From assembly GCA_028564675.1 (NCBI GenBank), contig JAOVVO010000036.1:62001-126000 (forward strand): a DNA stretch of 64,000 nucleotides, in the 5' to 3' direction. The DNA comes from Onchocerca lupi (taxonomy: Eukaryota > Nematoda > Chromadorea > Rhabditida > Onchocercidae). The notes beneath the pieces were generated by a model. That model was not told the DNA's origin, did not search any database, and saw only the letters and a program-made list of their open reading frames with translations. Of the stretch, positions 1-12,650 are shown piece by piece (the first letter of the stretch is position 1; every line of letters begins with the position of its first letter). A program made the position numbers and the translations under genes.

Positions 1-51
1 ATTCCGTGAAGAAAAATATTTTTATAAAACTTGTTGGATGTTATTTTACAG

Positions 52-3000
52 AATCAGTATCATCCTTTTCAACTCTTACGGAACATATTGATAGTGCAGT
101 ATCATTATTGAAAGAAACAAGCTCTGAATGGGTACATGTTGATCACAAAGATGGTATGTTTTAATTATAAATTAATGTTTTTCCCCCTTGCATTTCAATC
201 TTTTTGGGAAGAAAATGATGAAGAAGAGAAAAAGACGAAGAGAATTGTCATTATTCATCGGAATTGTCAATTTATGGAACATAGTGTGTTTTTGCATGGG
301 ATAATTGCTATTATTTACTGTGTTTTATTAATGTAAAGAGAAAATTAGTTGACATTATATCCATTCTCTTTTTTTTTTCTCCCAATCTTTATTCGAGGAA
401 CAAGCATGCCATAGAATAATAGAGATTTTGAAGTGCAGTGTGTTTCAGCAGCACTTGCTGCGCAGCAGCAACAGCTCCAGCTTAGGCCTGAAAAGCAGAA
501 TCTGTATTCCAATGTTTTTGATCGTGGTACTGTTGTGCTGCGCACTAATCTCATCAGGTTCGTTTTCAGGATTTCATATTGTTTCATTAACCGTACAAAT
601 GTAGCTCGGCAACTCTACGAAAGCACTTCAGTAACTTCAAGTATTGTATTATTTATTTGTTTATTTAAATTTAAAGGATAAATTATTTTATTTTAGACAC
701 GATCCTTTGGCTTTTCTCAAAGTGGGAGAAACGCTAGCATTTCTGGCACGAGATACAGCTCATATAACCCCAGACAATTTTGATTCCTGTATAGAATGTC
801 TGCGATCATATACAGAAGCTAGTCTGGATGGTGGAAGGTATGGTATATTTCATTCCTACTTTTATCGTGTGTAGTTTGAGATTTAGGCGCGAAATTTATA
901 TATTTGTTTGAGATTATTTTATAATTCGAAGTTCAGAAAAATTTCAAGTGCTATAGATATGCTGCTGGTCCACTCAGTGGTGATGCTCAAAGTCAATTGC
1001 GAAGTGTTTTAAAGGACGAGAAGTCAAAATATAGTGCTAAGCAAGGTCATCTTTTTGTTAAACATTATAATGTTATGAGTGAATGCTTTACTTTGATGGA
1101 AATTTATTTGTTTTTTTTTAGGTGAAAAATTGCAAATTATATTTACATGTTTTATCTTTTTTTTTTTTTTTTTGAGGTGAAAAATTGTTTTTGTTTTTTT
1201 TTAGGTGAAAAATCTGTTTTTTTTAGGTGAAAAATTGCAAATTATATTTACATTGTAGATAAAAGCAACCACAGACACATGTCTTTGAATGCCAGAAATA
1301 ACTACGTGGAAGAAGAAATGTTATCACAAGCTGAGCCGCAGAAATTGTCAGCAAGCTATCAGCAGGTCATAGTTTTCAGTTCGCTTTAAACATTTTGAAA
1401 CGGAAACTTGATCCATTTTATTTCTTTTATTTATCTCTTTTTTTCGACAAGAGCATATTTACTGGCACAAGTGTTTCTGATAGCTAAAAAATTCATAAAT
1501 GCTGCGGCTCTCCTTTTTAAAAATAAAATAAATGATATAAGTCGCTCTTTTGTCCTCTTCATAATATTCAGTGGATGTATTGCTTCTTTTTTTTTTGCAG
1601 GTTGCTTTACAGATACTTAACTTATGTTACACATTGCATGTGAACGGTGCTAAAATATACCGCAGTTGGGCTGATGGCGGAGCTGAAGTGAATTTTATCT
1701 ACCTTTTTTTATAGCCGATATTGATTGAATACCTGCTTATTGAATTATTTTACTTATTCAAATTATACATTGAACAAAATGCCACTTTTCAATTGATGCA
1801 TTTGTATTTCAGATTGACGCGAGTTTAGTAGCTCTGTGGAATCATTGTTGGCGACCACTTTTACAGTGTATAGCTCGTCTCTGCTGCGACTGTAGGCGGC
1901 AAGTACGAACGCAAGCGCTTAATTATCTTGGGGTAAATTTGATTCCATATTTTAATCATCTATAAATTTTAAGCACTAATTTGTCTCCAAATTTTTATAG
2001 CGGGCCTTTCTAATATCGGAAATGCAAGTGATGAAAGGTAAGCAATGGGAAGAATGTTTTGGCGAGATACTTTTCCCGTTGTTACATAAACTGCTCGAAA
2101 ATTTATCACCAATGGATCCGATTGGAATGGAAGAGACACGAGTACGAGTTATGCAGCTCATTTCGAAAATTTTGCTTAATCATCTAACGTTGGTTTATAT
2201 TATTTTGTTTTTTAATCTAGTTAAAACTTGTCTCATTTTTCGGATTTAAGAACTGTAATGTTAGACGGCATGTTTCTTATAAAAGATGCGTGGAATCTTC
2301 CTCAATAATCTGATTCAAAGTCAAGACGAAATTAAAGTCGACAAAGTTTTCATTATTCCTTAAAGTTAAAATATTTCCTTTTATGTTTCGAAATTTTTTT
2401 TTATGCACAGGTTCTTCCAATATTATTAGAATATTTTTGTTTTTTAATAGGATTATTAAATATCTTTTTTATCACTCATATAATGACTACTGCCAAATAA
2501 AGATTAGTGATTTTTCAGACCTTTAAGTTTGTTAGCATCATTCCGATCCTTGTGGTTACGCTTGTTGGATTATATGGATCAATATCTTCATGCGGATCGC
2601 AGTGATCTTTTATCGGAAGCAATTCCAGAGTCGTTAAAAAATATGATTCTCGTCATGGATAATACTCAAATGTTCAATACTATACCTGATTTGTATAACA
2701 TGACTGTTACGCGCATTGGTGCATTCTTGCCGGAATTACTTGCTGAAGTGATGCCTGGCCCACCAAAAAGGTACTTTTATTGTTATTCTCAGTGCAGATT
2801 TATGATTTATGTTTAAATTATTTTATCCATATTCTTAATAAAATTCCTTTTTATTAAAATTTCTACAATCATAAATGAATTGTTTTTGTAGACTGAATTT
2901 GCCTGACCTGAAGTTGCAAGAGACTTCAGATTCATTTCTTCAAAGCAGAAACCCCGAGATTACTAATCTTGGCTCTCAAGAACCTGCATCTATATTTCCC

Positions 3001-4065
3001 CAGCAACTCAATATTGATAAAAAAGTACTAATTGCCCCACCAATCGATTTAACTCACTCTCCAAACTCTGATAACGTGAAATCTGAAAACATCCTCCATA
3101 ACAGCGGGATTGTAAATTCTACCGATTCGTCAAAGGTTGCAGTGGAAATTCCGACTCCAGAATTGGTAGGAATAATTTGCTTTCCTATTATATACCAATG
3201 CTACCGAAGTTCGAAATTGTATCTATATATCATCTTTTATGTTATGTGTACAAAATATTGTTTCGCAAACTAGTAGAATTTCATTTTGTTTCATTTTTAA
3301 ATTTCATTTCATTTTTTCTATAAGGAGCAAAACCTTTACTCTCTTGCTGATAATCAAGCATTATTTCCAGGAGGAAGTGATCGTTCATTCTGGCAGTACT
3401 TCTCCGCCTATGCGGCCACATTTTGTTACGCCTGAAGCAAATACGCAATTCACAACATCATTTCCAAAATTTGATATCTCTAATCGAGATGGAGCAGCAT
3501 TTGATGAACCTTTATTAAGTCAGCAATTTTTGTGCACTCAAACTGCACAAATATGCAGGACAAATTATCCTTGCAATACTGAAGAGGTGACGCGTGTAAG
3601 TGATAAAATTCAGTTTGTTGCCTTCTGTTGGAAACATTTTTTGTTGTTCTTATGAGCTAAGCTTTCAGTTCATATTAATTTGTTAATAAGAAAAACTGCT
3701 TGAGAAATTGAAGGATTGAAATTCGAATGTAAAATAACATGAATTTTTCATAGAATATATAAGAAGGTAGATAATATAATAAGGCGGCTTTATTTTGGCC
3801 GTCTTCAATTCTGCTATTAAAAAATATTTTTATTCAGATAGCGCCATCTCATTTATTGTATGCTCAGCAACAATTAAAACGATCCCCATTTGTTGGCTCA
3901 CAGTCATCACAAATCTCGCACCAGTTAGCTTCGGTTCAAATGCCAATGATGATGAGCATTACTGGATCTTTGGTTCCATCACCAAATAGTGCATTTTCAC
4001 CTCTTATGCCTTCTTCATCCTTGCGATCAGTTATTGAAGCACCTTCTCGACTTTCTGAGGTATAA
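52..4065 (+). CDS. gbf-1: GBF1-type Arf guanine nucleotide exchange factor, 3' part of gene (partial)
   Basis: C-terminal part of the large BFA-resistant Arf-GEF that activates Arf1 at the cis-Golgi for COPI recruitment. Twelve exons are phase-consistent: 52-153, 449-557, 697-837, 957-1045, 1259-1365, 1601-1687, 1813-1932, 2001-2188, 2519-2770, 2892-3165, 3371-3595 and 3838-4065, about 640 residues, ending in TAA. The family is recognised from the HDS-region segments: YTLHVNGAKIYRSWA (exon 1601), WEECFGEILFPLLHKLLENL and GMEETRVRVMQLISK (exon 2001), and DLLSEAIPESLKNMILVMD (exon 2519). The Sec7 catalytic domain and N-terminal DCB/HUS domains must lie to the left of the window. A short Gln run (AAQQQQLQL) opens exon 449. 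From exon 2892 onward the sequence is Ser/Thr/Pro-rich and poorly conserved, as usual for GBF1 tails. The final exon could in principle run into a further intron at GTATAA, but the in-frame stop is simpler. Confidence 0.93.
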
Positions 4066-7000
4066 ATGCTACTTAGTTATGCTTTTTTGATAATGGCTAT
4101 ATTTCAAGAATTCTCTGATGTGACTGGAGCTTCAATATTCATGATCATAAATAGTTATGACAGTGATAACTGTTATTTTATTATCATAATTTCATATAGC
4201 CAACCATGAAATTTTTAGCAGACATTGAAAGAAGGAAACAAACATTGAACTAGTTACATCTAGAATGGCGTAAGATGAATTAACAGATCCTTCGAATGCA
4301 TTACAAAGTTATTGAATGGAAATGGAAAATAAAGTGGTCATCAGTAATTTTCTTCTAATTTACACTGTTTTTGAGATTTTCGTTTTACCTGAGAATTTGT
4401 TGATATTTGTGGTTAGTTTCGTTTCATTACTATCTATTAAATTAATATTTTCGGTCTGTGATCAACTCGTCTTTGTCTCTTTAATAATGTAATAAATAAG
4501 TAAATTAGAACCTAGTTTTGTGATATTTCTATTGCTAAGATTCTGAAAATTTCATAGGCTTTCTCTCAGTTTTTAATATTAAGGATTTATTTCTTAAATT
4601 ATTGTTTGATTCGATAAGATTGTCGTCTTTGTAATATTCACACTGTTCCCAATGGTATAATTTGTCGTTGTTCTTTTAAGAAAATAAATCGATGGACTTT
4701 TTTGTAAAAATAAAAAGATGCAAATTTTGGATGGAATTTCAATTCAAGAAAGAGAAAATCCATCATAGCTAACAACTTATTTTATAATCAAGATGAAAAA
4801 TTTACATCTGTAATCCAAATCCATAAAGTACAAAATCGATTCTAAAATTTTTCTCGAAAACAATATTTGGAACTTTTCCTTTAATTCCTCATATAACTTT
4901 TTTAATTGTAATGAATGATTTTTTTTCTTTTTTATAGGTTTTGTAATTATATTTAAGATATTTATTTATATAAATAAATAATCATTATGGGAATATTCTA
5001 CATGATGTTTTTTACTGTACTACCATTTTTCTTTATCGTTGTTTTTATTATCTCCTGTAAAATCGAAAGTGTGGGACTGAGTTTGGAGAAGCAAATTGAT
5101 ACAGAATTTTTATGCCTAAAGAAAAATTAAAATTTCCAAGGATGACTTGATTTTAACTTTTTTGTAATCTATATAGAAAATCTCTTATCAAAAGAACTGA
5201 TATATTGTTTCTTTATCTCCACATCTACTCTTTAGGTTGAAAGAATCGATGTAAATCAACTATTGCTACTTCAGAGCTTCTTCCATTACAATTACTGTTG
5301 TTGAATTTTCTCGAAAAAATATCTTCCCAGGATTCATCGTACATCTTGCCGATTTTTGTGTCTTATATAACATTTTCGGTAAAGTTTATCCTCTAGATAA
5401 TCGATTTCCTGTAGTAATTTTTATTTATTGCGCAAGTGAAGTTTGGTTAATATATCCCATCTTCACGGAAAGATTCGAACAAAATAACCATTTTTAAAAT
5501 CTACGAGAATAAGAAATTTTTTCTATCCAATTCTTTTAGAAGATTTCACTGTTTGTCTGATTCAAGATTTTTAATTTCAAGTCAAATCAATTAACACTTG
5601 CTTGGTTATCATATACGTAAAATTTCCATGTGAAATTGGTATCTTTGTCGCCCTTTAGACCCACTCCATTACAGATTAACAAGATAACTTTCTTCAGATA
5701 CATCGCCAACTTTTTGTTGCTTAATTGAGCTTTGAACTATTTTCGGTATTTTCGATTGTTTCTTCATAATATAGACATCAGAAAAAGAAAGTGCTAGAGA
5801 AAAAACAAATGCTAAAGAAAAGAAAATCATAATCAAAAATAATGCTATTATCAATGAAATTTTGCTGCATTTTAAAAACAATAGAAATGGTAGATTGTTT
5901 ATTTTAGAGTAACATATTGCGATTTTCTAACAATATCAAGAAACAAGATAATAGTTAGCTTTATCAAAATGTCTGATAGTACTCAAAATTTTTCTTGCTT
6001 GTTTATAGGATCGTAGACATTTGGAAGAAATGAATACATATATTTCACTTTTATTCACCTTGCTTGAATTACGATATACTAGTTCTTTATACACACATGA
6101 ATTAGCAAAATAATGATCTGTGTATCATCATACATGCTGTCTTTTAGATTTTTTAAACTGCATTCTTGCTTTACTGATATCCTTTCTTTTTTTCCTGTCT
6201 GAAATATTGCTTGAGAAAAGTTTTCAAATTATTGACAGATCTAATCGAATATATGTAATTGTTAAAGGAGAAAATTTAAATAATTAAAACACTTAAAATT
6301 TTGCACAGAAATTAAGATGAATTAGAATTGGCTGTCTCTTTTATGGAACACTATGTTCCTATCATATACCATTCGTTTATTACCGTGTTTCTCGAAAATG
6401 ATTGCTGAGAGTTGCGTCTCTCGGAAATCTTTTTCAATAAATCGTCATTGTTTACATCATATTCGTGTACTGAATCCAATCCAATATGTATTTTATACCT
6501 TATAACTAAGGAAAGAATAAAAACGTGCAGAATAGTAGAGATTCTTTCATTATTATCTGCCTTCTCTTGGGTAATTTTCGGATCTATCCTTTCTTCAAAC
6601 TTTCATTATAAAACTCAACTAATTCTGAGATTCAATAGAAGTTCACCCATTCTCCACTTCATTAAGTCATGAAATTTACTCAAAATTCACCGGTTCATTG
6701 ATCTTAATAGGTTTCTTCCGACTTCATCATTACTGCATAAAGTAAATGAAATACATTTTGAGAATATGCAGTGATTATTGGCGTAGAAAAAACTTTTTCG
6801 ACATATTGGTATCGCATGAAAAAGTAAAGAAGAAAACAAGGATTTTTCGGAATAGTGTGTGAATTTCATAAAAATGAATTATAATAAAATTGCATAAATT
6901 GAGTCATCGATCTTCACTTAATTTGATTCATTTCGAAAATTAAAAAAAAATTTGAGAGATTGTGTTGGGCAGAAATTGCTGGCAAAAACGTGCTTCAATT

Positions 7001-8243
7001 TTTCCAAAATTTCCATCGTCAGCGAGGGTACTGTTTGAGAAGAATGTTGAAAATGATGTATAATGGATTGGTTAATCACATCATGAATTTCTGAGTTTAT
7101 CAAGATTTGCGAAAATTGTAGAAACCTTTGGAATCAATTGAAGTGAAAATTTTTCGAAAGACGGATAGTTGAAGAAACAAAAAATGATTTGTAATTTTAT
7201 CAATACGAAGCAGTTTAAAGAAAAGTTTGAACATCCAAAACAGAATAATTTCAAGAATGGAATGCCTCTGTCTCAATCCTTTCAGTTGAAAAGCTATCAC
7301 TGAAAAATGATTGCGCATCCAACAAGTAACACATATTTTTGCATTTCCAATCCAAATAAATATCGAAAAATCGGTGTAATGATAATTTGAAAGGAAAAAA
7401 GAAAGGTGCAATTATTTCGTCAAATCTTTCGTCACTCAACCTTCAAGCGTATCAAGAATGCATCTGATCCTAAAGAAGAATGCAATTGTGCTGAGAGTAA
7501 CATCCGAAAAAATCTCCCTACTTCCATTATCAAGTAAAAATTCATATCGTTAATTTTGCCATCGCCTACATGTAATGTTATGAAATTTGCACTATTCTTT
7601 TCAAACATCATCGTTGATTTCCTGCAGTAATTTCCTTTTGATGAATAAATCAGTTGAAAAGAGAATGTTCATGGGATTCTTGAATAAGATTATTGAAATC
7701 GTTAATATAAAAGTTGGGAAAACCTTATGCAAGATGATTTCCATTCATGAAAGATTTATTCTGATCCCGCAGTGATGGAATTGATCAGATTTAGAAAGAT
7801 GAAATTTTGATGGAAGTTACAGATGTAGCATATTATCCATCTGCGATTTCCATTTCATCATTTCAAAATTGTATTCCAGTAATTCAATGAAACTAGTTAC
7901 CAATACTTGTAAAATTTTATCTTAACCGCATTTTTCTACTATGATTATTTGACTGTCGATTGATTTAACGTAATATGATTATTGGATTGTTAATTGATTC
8001 AATAAACAGTAAGGTGAAGGTAGTGTAACTGTCGAACGTGAGAATAAAAATGAATTGTTCGAGAGATACTTATGAAAATGTGAAATGTAAATAAACAGCA
8101 AAAATGAAATACTTGGTAAAAGTGTTTAATCGATAGCTGGAACCAAATAATACGGCAATTCTCGCATTTAGATTGTTATTCGGCAACAATAATCCAATAT
8201 TTCGCTGCTTTATGCTACCAAATAAAAAGAAAATATATAAATA
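4066..8243. other. Intergenic, no supported gene
   Basis: AT-rich sequence between the gbf-1 stop and the first Helitron remnant. Only scattered short open frames occur. Two minus-strand stretches read more like protein than their surroundings: 5669-5881 (a hydrophobic segment followed by a charged tail) and 6918-7411 (two frames offset by a shift). Neither has a good start codon, a consistent set of splice sites or a family I recognise. AATAAA-like motifs near 4490 and 4680 could serve gbf-1 polyadenylation. Confidence 0.6.
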
Positions 8244-10380
8244 CTAGCTGGGCCCGGCATGCTTCGCGTGTTCGATTCCAGCTTGTCCATATAAATAAAA
8301 ATGTCAATATTCGTTTGTTCACAATCTTAAGCCTCCGAAAGTTCTTAAACACGCGCCTTACCTATATTAATTCAAAATCTTAGATATCGGAAAGTCCTTA
8401 CCAATTTCGACACAACTTTGCATTCCAATACCCGCATGTTTTTATACACGCGTTGTTGTAGCTCAGTCTGGTTAAGCGGAAAAAAGAAAAGAGAAAGCGC
8501 ATGTTTCTAGTGTTGGGAAAAAACTGGTACTTTGTCATTTGATTTGTAGTTTGGTTGGATTGGAGACTGATTCTTGCTATTGTAATTAAGCTAGGTCAAC
8601 AATAAGTGTGAAAAGCTGTCTTTTGTAACAGAGATGATTGCTTTGAGAAACGTTTTATTGATTGATGAAGAGTATTTCCTCGTAACAAACTATTATCAGA
8701 GAACATCCAGGAAAATTAATCACTTGGCTATTCTTTCCTTAGTCAATAATAGAGAGGAATATTATTGAAGTGAATTGTCCGATTATTGCTGCTGTTGTGT
8801 AGCTTTGAACTATTGCACTGGAACTCTTAGAACTCCGAACTGTTGCTGTTGCTGGTTGATTTTTGTGATTTATCTGTGAACTGGAGGTAAGCATATTTGT
8901 CGTTCCTTTGAAACTGTCGCACCACTTGATCTTTAGTATTCCTTGTTTACAATTATTGTAATGGTGTTATTTAACATCTTTCACTTTTCATCCATATCTA
9001 ATATGTTTAGATTTCTCAATACTTGTGGGTGCACAATATTTTTTGTTATTCCATTGTCTGTGTAGATATAGAAATTGTCTGGTTTGCTGACTCTAGAACA
9101 CGCAACACATAATTTTCCATGTGAGAAGCAATCCGTCTCTAATCCGCACATTTCTAAAGATTGACCTTGAACTTTAATGATAGTGAATGCAAACGACAAT
9201 CGAATTGGGAATTGCAATCTTTCAAAGTGAAATGGCATATCCATAGAAATCACAGGAATGCGAAGAATAATTACATCTTCACCTTTTAAAGGTCCTGTCA
9301 AGATCATTGCTTTTACGAAATTGCTTATTACTTTTTTTTACTGCAGGCCGCGTGCTGTTGCAAAGTTTTGGCTGGTTGATATTTCGCAACATGATAATTG
9401 GCACGCCGATTTTCAATTGCACTCGTGCGGTTGCATCCCTGGCAGATCGATTAAATTCAAAAATTCTGTTGGATTCGTAACCATAATACATAAGTGGACG
9501 GTCTTAATATGACTACCTCGCATTGAATGTTAGACTGAATAATATTGTTAAATTCATCGAGTTTTTGTTCTTAGCCGCAAGAATAGCTCGTTTACTCAGC
9601 CAATCGTGATTCTTATGATTGATTTGAATATCAGAAAATATTTTTTCAACTAACTCTGCTTTGACGTTACTAAATTACAGAAGTTCTGAGATACTAAATT
9701 ACAATGGAGTTCGTTCCTGTGGTTAAATGAACCGGCACTTTTCCGATCCGAATTTCCAGCAATTGATGTGAGTATATTCCAGCTGATCGATCGTTTTGCA
9801 GTTGAAAATGCATGTTTGTAGTCAATTTTAACGTCTTTACATGTCCCATAATGTAGGATATTTCAGGCAATCATTTATTTCAGTGTCGAATGAGGAATTA
9901 CAAATAATGTTTGCTTGAAATCTCCAGCGAGCAAAATTAATGCGTTCTCAAGTAGTCTGACATTTCTCTTTCATTCATCGATCAAGAGCCTCGATCGATT
10001 TTTTGCGCGTCATTGTACATTCTTCATTGTACATTCTTTGCATTTTTGCAATACTTTTCCCATACCGGATGTTTTAGAAATGTTGCATGTGGAGTTTCAC
10101 TGAATTGCATGTTCAGTGGCAATTTCGAAGCGGAATGAGCAATTTATCAACCTGGTGACAATGTTGCAGCTGCTTCGGACGATGCAAGAGCTAAGGCTAT
10201 TTCATTTTGGGGTCGAATTGCTGCCACAATCAATCTAGATGGGAATGTTTTGCCAGTTCCTTTTATCGCACATATGACAAAAAATCAGTCATGTTGTAAA
10301 TTTGTTCACGACGCAATTTTACATCGTACGAAGTAGTAGCACATCGATTCGGTGATAACATTCTCAATTGATTAAGAAAT
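8244..10380 (-). mobile_element. Helitron remnant, copy 1 (5'-truncated)
   Basis: Rolling-circle transposon fragment in minus orientation. Its 3' terminus ends in CTAG at 8247-8244, flanked by A/T host bases as Helitrons require, and is preceded by a GC-rich terminal segment (8248-8285) in which AGCTGG and CCAGCT can pair. The body carries a decayed Pif1-like helicase. No Rep (HUH nuclease) part is present, so the element is truncated inside the helicase N-terminal half. A second copy at 18027-20310 shares the same order of sequence from the terminus through about 700 bases of 3' non-coding DNA into the helicase. Confidence 0.85.
8981..10375 (-). pseudogene. Helitron Pif1-like helicase pseudogene, copy 1
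   Basis: Reads on the minus strand in several shifted frames. Near 10330-10150 the helicase start includes an intact Walker A, GTGKT (10260-10246), followed by a segment rich in ALALASSEAAATLSPG. At 9491-9360 comes the conserved stretch IGVPIIMLRNINQPKLCN. Frame 9307-8981 gives the C-terminal helicase motif (QGQSLEMCG, then CFSHGKLCVACSRVSKPDNF) and ends in a stop at 8981. Stops and frameshifts separate these blocks, and about 75 bases present in copy 2 (around 20090-20190) are missing just before the Walker A. The family assignment is firm; the gene is clearly dead. Confidence 0.88.
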
Positions 10381-12650
10381 AGTTATTACTACCATTTTTT
10401 TAGATAAAGAATGAGTCACAATCTGATATTAAAAAGTTTTTTTTTTTTTCGAAATCTTTAAGAATGTTGTTTCTGCAGAAATGTTAAATCAAACAGTTAT
10501 TGACAAAGACCGCGATATGATTCCATTCATTCCTCAGTGTTTAAAATTCCTCAGGGATTCGTATATCAAGCAAGAATTTCAAATATTTCGGAAATCAAAC
10601 TTCATAACTATTTCCGGCAGTTTCATTCTTTAAAATTCTATGCCAATATAAATTAATTATTAGGAATTTTCTCCTGCTTAAAACTAAAAAATAGAAATTG
10701 CTACAGTTATTTCTCCAAATAATAAGAATTCTTTATAACTTATAAAGGTATAATGATGTGATGGATTGCTTTAGGCGAACATGATTGCTAAGAGCACTGC
10801 ATTCAAACTAGTGCTTTTTGGCAGATAACACTTAGTTGTTCATTTTCTATCAATAAAGCCTTATTTTAAAATACCGCTATACTGTAATTAGTAATTAGTT
10901 TAATCAAGAAAATTTAATTTTCCTTCAATATCTGAAAATTTTGGTCCTTAAACTGTAATATTTTACCGATAATACTAAAAGTTGTCTGAACTATGTCTCT
11001 AAAAATGAACAAATATTTCAGAATTGTTCAAAACGGCATCCAAAACTGAATGTTTATTGCATTTGACAGCGATGATTCTGATTCTAGCAAATTTGCAAAA
11101 TTTTTTATCATTTATTAAATTTCTTTCTATGTTTTTTTTTTAATGACAGAGCAGATTTTACCGAACCAAGAATCGGGATTATCATGTCAGTTAATTTGAT
11201 TTTCTTGCACAAGAATAGAACTGAATTCGCTATCATCTACCTTCTTTGTATCTTCTTTAGAGCATAGAAATTCCAGTATGAGTTTGGCTTGATCAAATTC
11301 ATGTTGAAATCATTTTGCTTATTTTCTAATTTCGGTTTATTAACCTTCTTAATTACGAGATTATTATAATTGTATGAATGCATAAATTTTATTTTCATCT
11401 TTGCAACCAATCGTCAAGGACTATTGGCATTGTTTCCTACATCTTAAATCATTTTCTGAAAGATGGCTAAGAAAATTAATTGTCGAATTATTTCATTCCA
11501 TCAAAGTATGCTAGCAATGATTCCACCTTCTGCTTGCTCAAGCTTTCAGGCAAGTTTATTGATCACCTGATTGCTTCTATGAATAGATTTTGTTTAGCTG
11601 ATTTATACTGTTATTATAGTTATTTGTTCCCTGAATTATGTTTAAATCATATATTATCAATGTTTGCCGAAAAATACTCTAAGCAATCGTTGATAGTATG
11701 ATTATCTGTAGTCATGATACCTCTCTATTCTGCAACTTCCAATGATATCACAGTGAGAACCGAGGTGTTATCTGAAGTATTCATCCCGATTCATAAAGAT
11801 GAAATTGAGGATCTGCTCAGTTCAATAAGCTTGATTTTTTTATATTTGTTTATTAAAAGAATCGCGAAAAGATTGTGAGCAAGAACTAGAGAACGGGAAG
11901 CACTAAATTATCTCTTCGACCTTTCAGTTTTAAAATTAATATTATTTTCGCATGGGTAAGATCATCTTTCAACAACAATGACCAACTATACCATTTTACC
12001 CACACTTCATGATCAAATATTATGACTGAAAGTCGTTCGTGTGAATGTTTTGATAGTCCAGTTTGGTGCAAATTACTACATCTAGTAAATACGCGCAAAA
12101 AATTATAATACAGCATACTTACAATAGAAATTTCCAGCATGTTCAAAAAAAAAAGTGAAAACAACAAAGATTGAATCAATTTTTGAATCGATATTACGAT
12201 TCTGCAAATCAATGTTCTCTTTTATCAATTATTACACAATTGAAAAAACAGCTTCGATCAATTCGCTAAAGGGCACTCCGTTTATCAATCTAGATTTGGT
12301 GAGGAAACTTAACAAACTTTTTCTTTGTCTTGAAGTGATTTTCGATGATATAAACATGAAATGTTACCATAAATTGTGATTTGCAGGTTAAAATCAAGCT
12401 TCTTCGAAAAAATAATTCAAGAAATCCAATAAATATCTATGCAAGAACTGAATTTATAAGGACGTTAAATTAAATTCTCGAAATAAATGTCGACAGATTG
12501 CATCATACATAACGATCTTTTCTTTCCAAAATCTGCAACAAAATCAAATTTTCAGTTCTTTCAAGAAATGTCTGATTTCTAGGTATCATGAAAATATGCT
12601 AGTTAAGTAACGATGGCATTTCCTTTCTGTATTAAATTCTTCTCTTCAGC
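10381..12650. other. Intergenic, only decayed or chance open frames
   Basis: AT-rich DNA between Helitron copy 1 and the 3' end of the PTP-like gene. It holds an open frame on the plus strand at 11480-11879 interrupted by a single in-frame TGA (11699-11701), a minus-strand frame at 12212-11886, and a 52-codon minus frame near 11395-11240. None matches a family I know and none has a convincing exon structure. The 3' UTR of the PTP-like gene probably extends into the right end. Confidence 0.55.
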
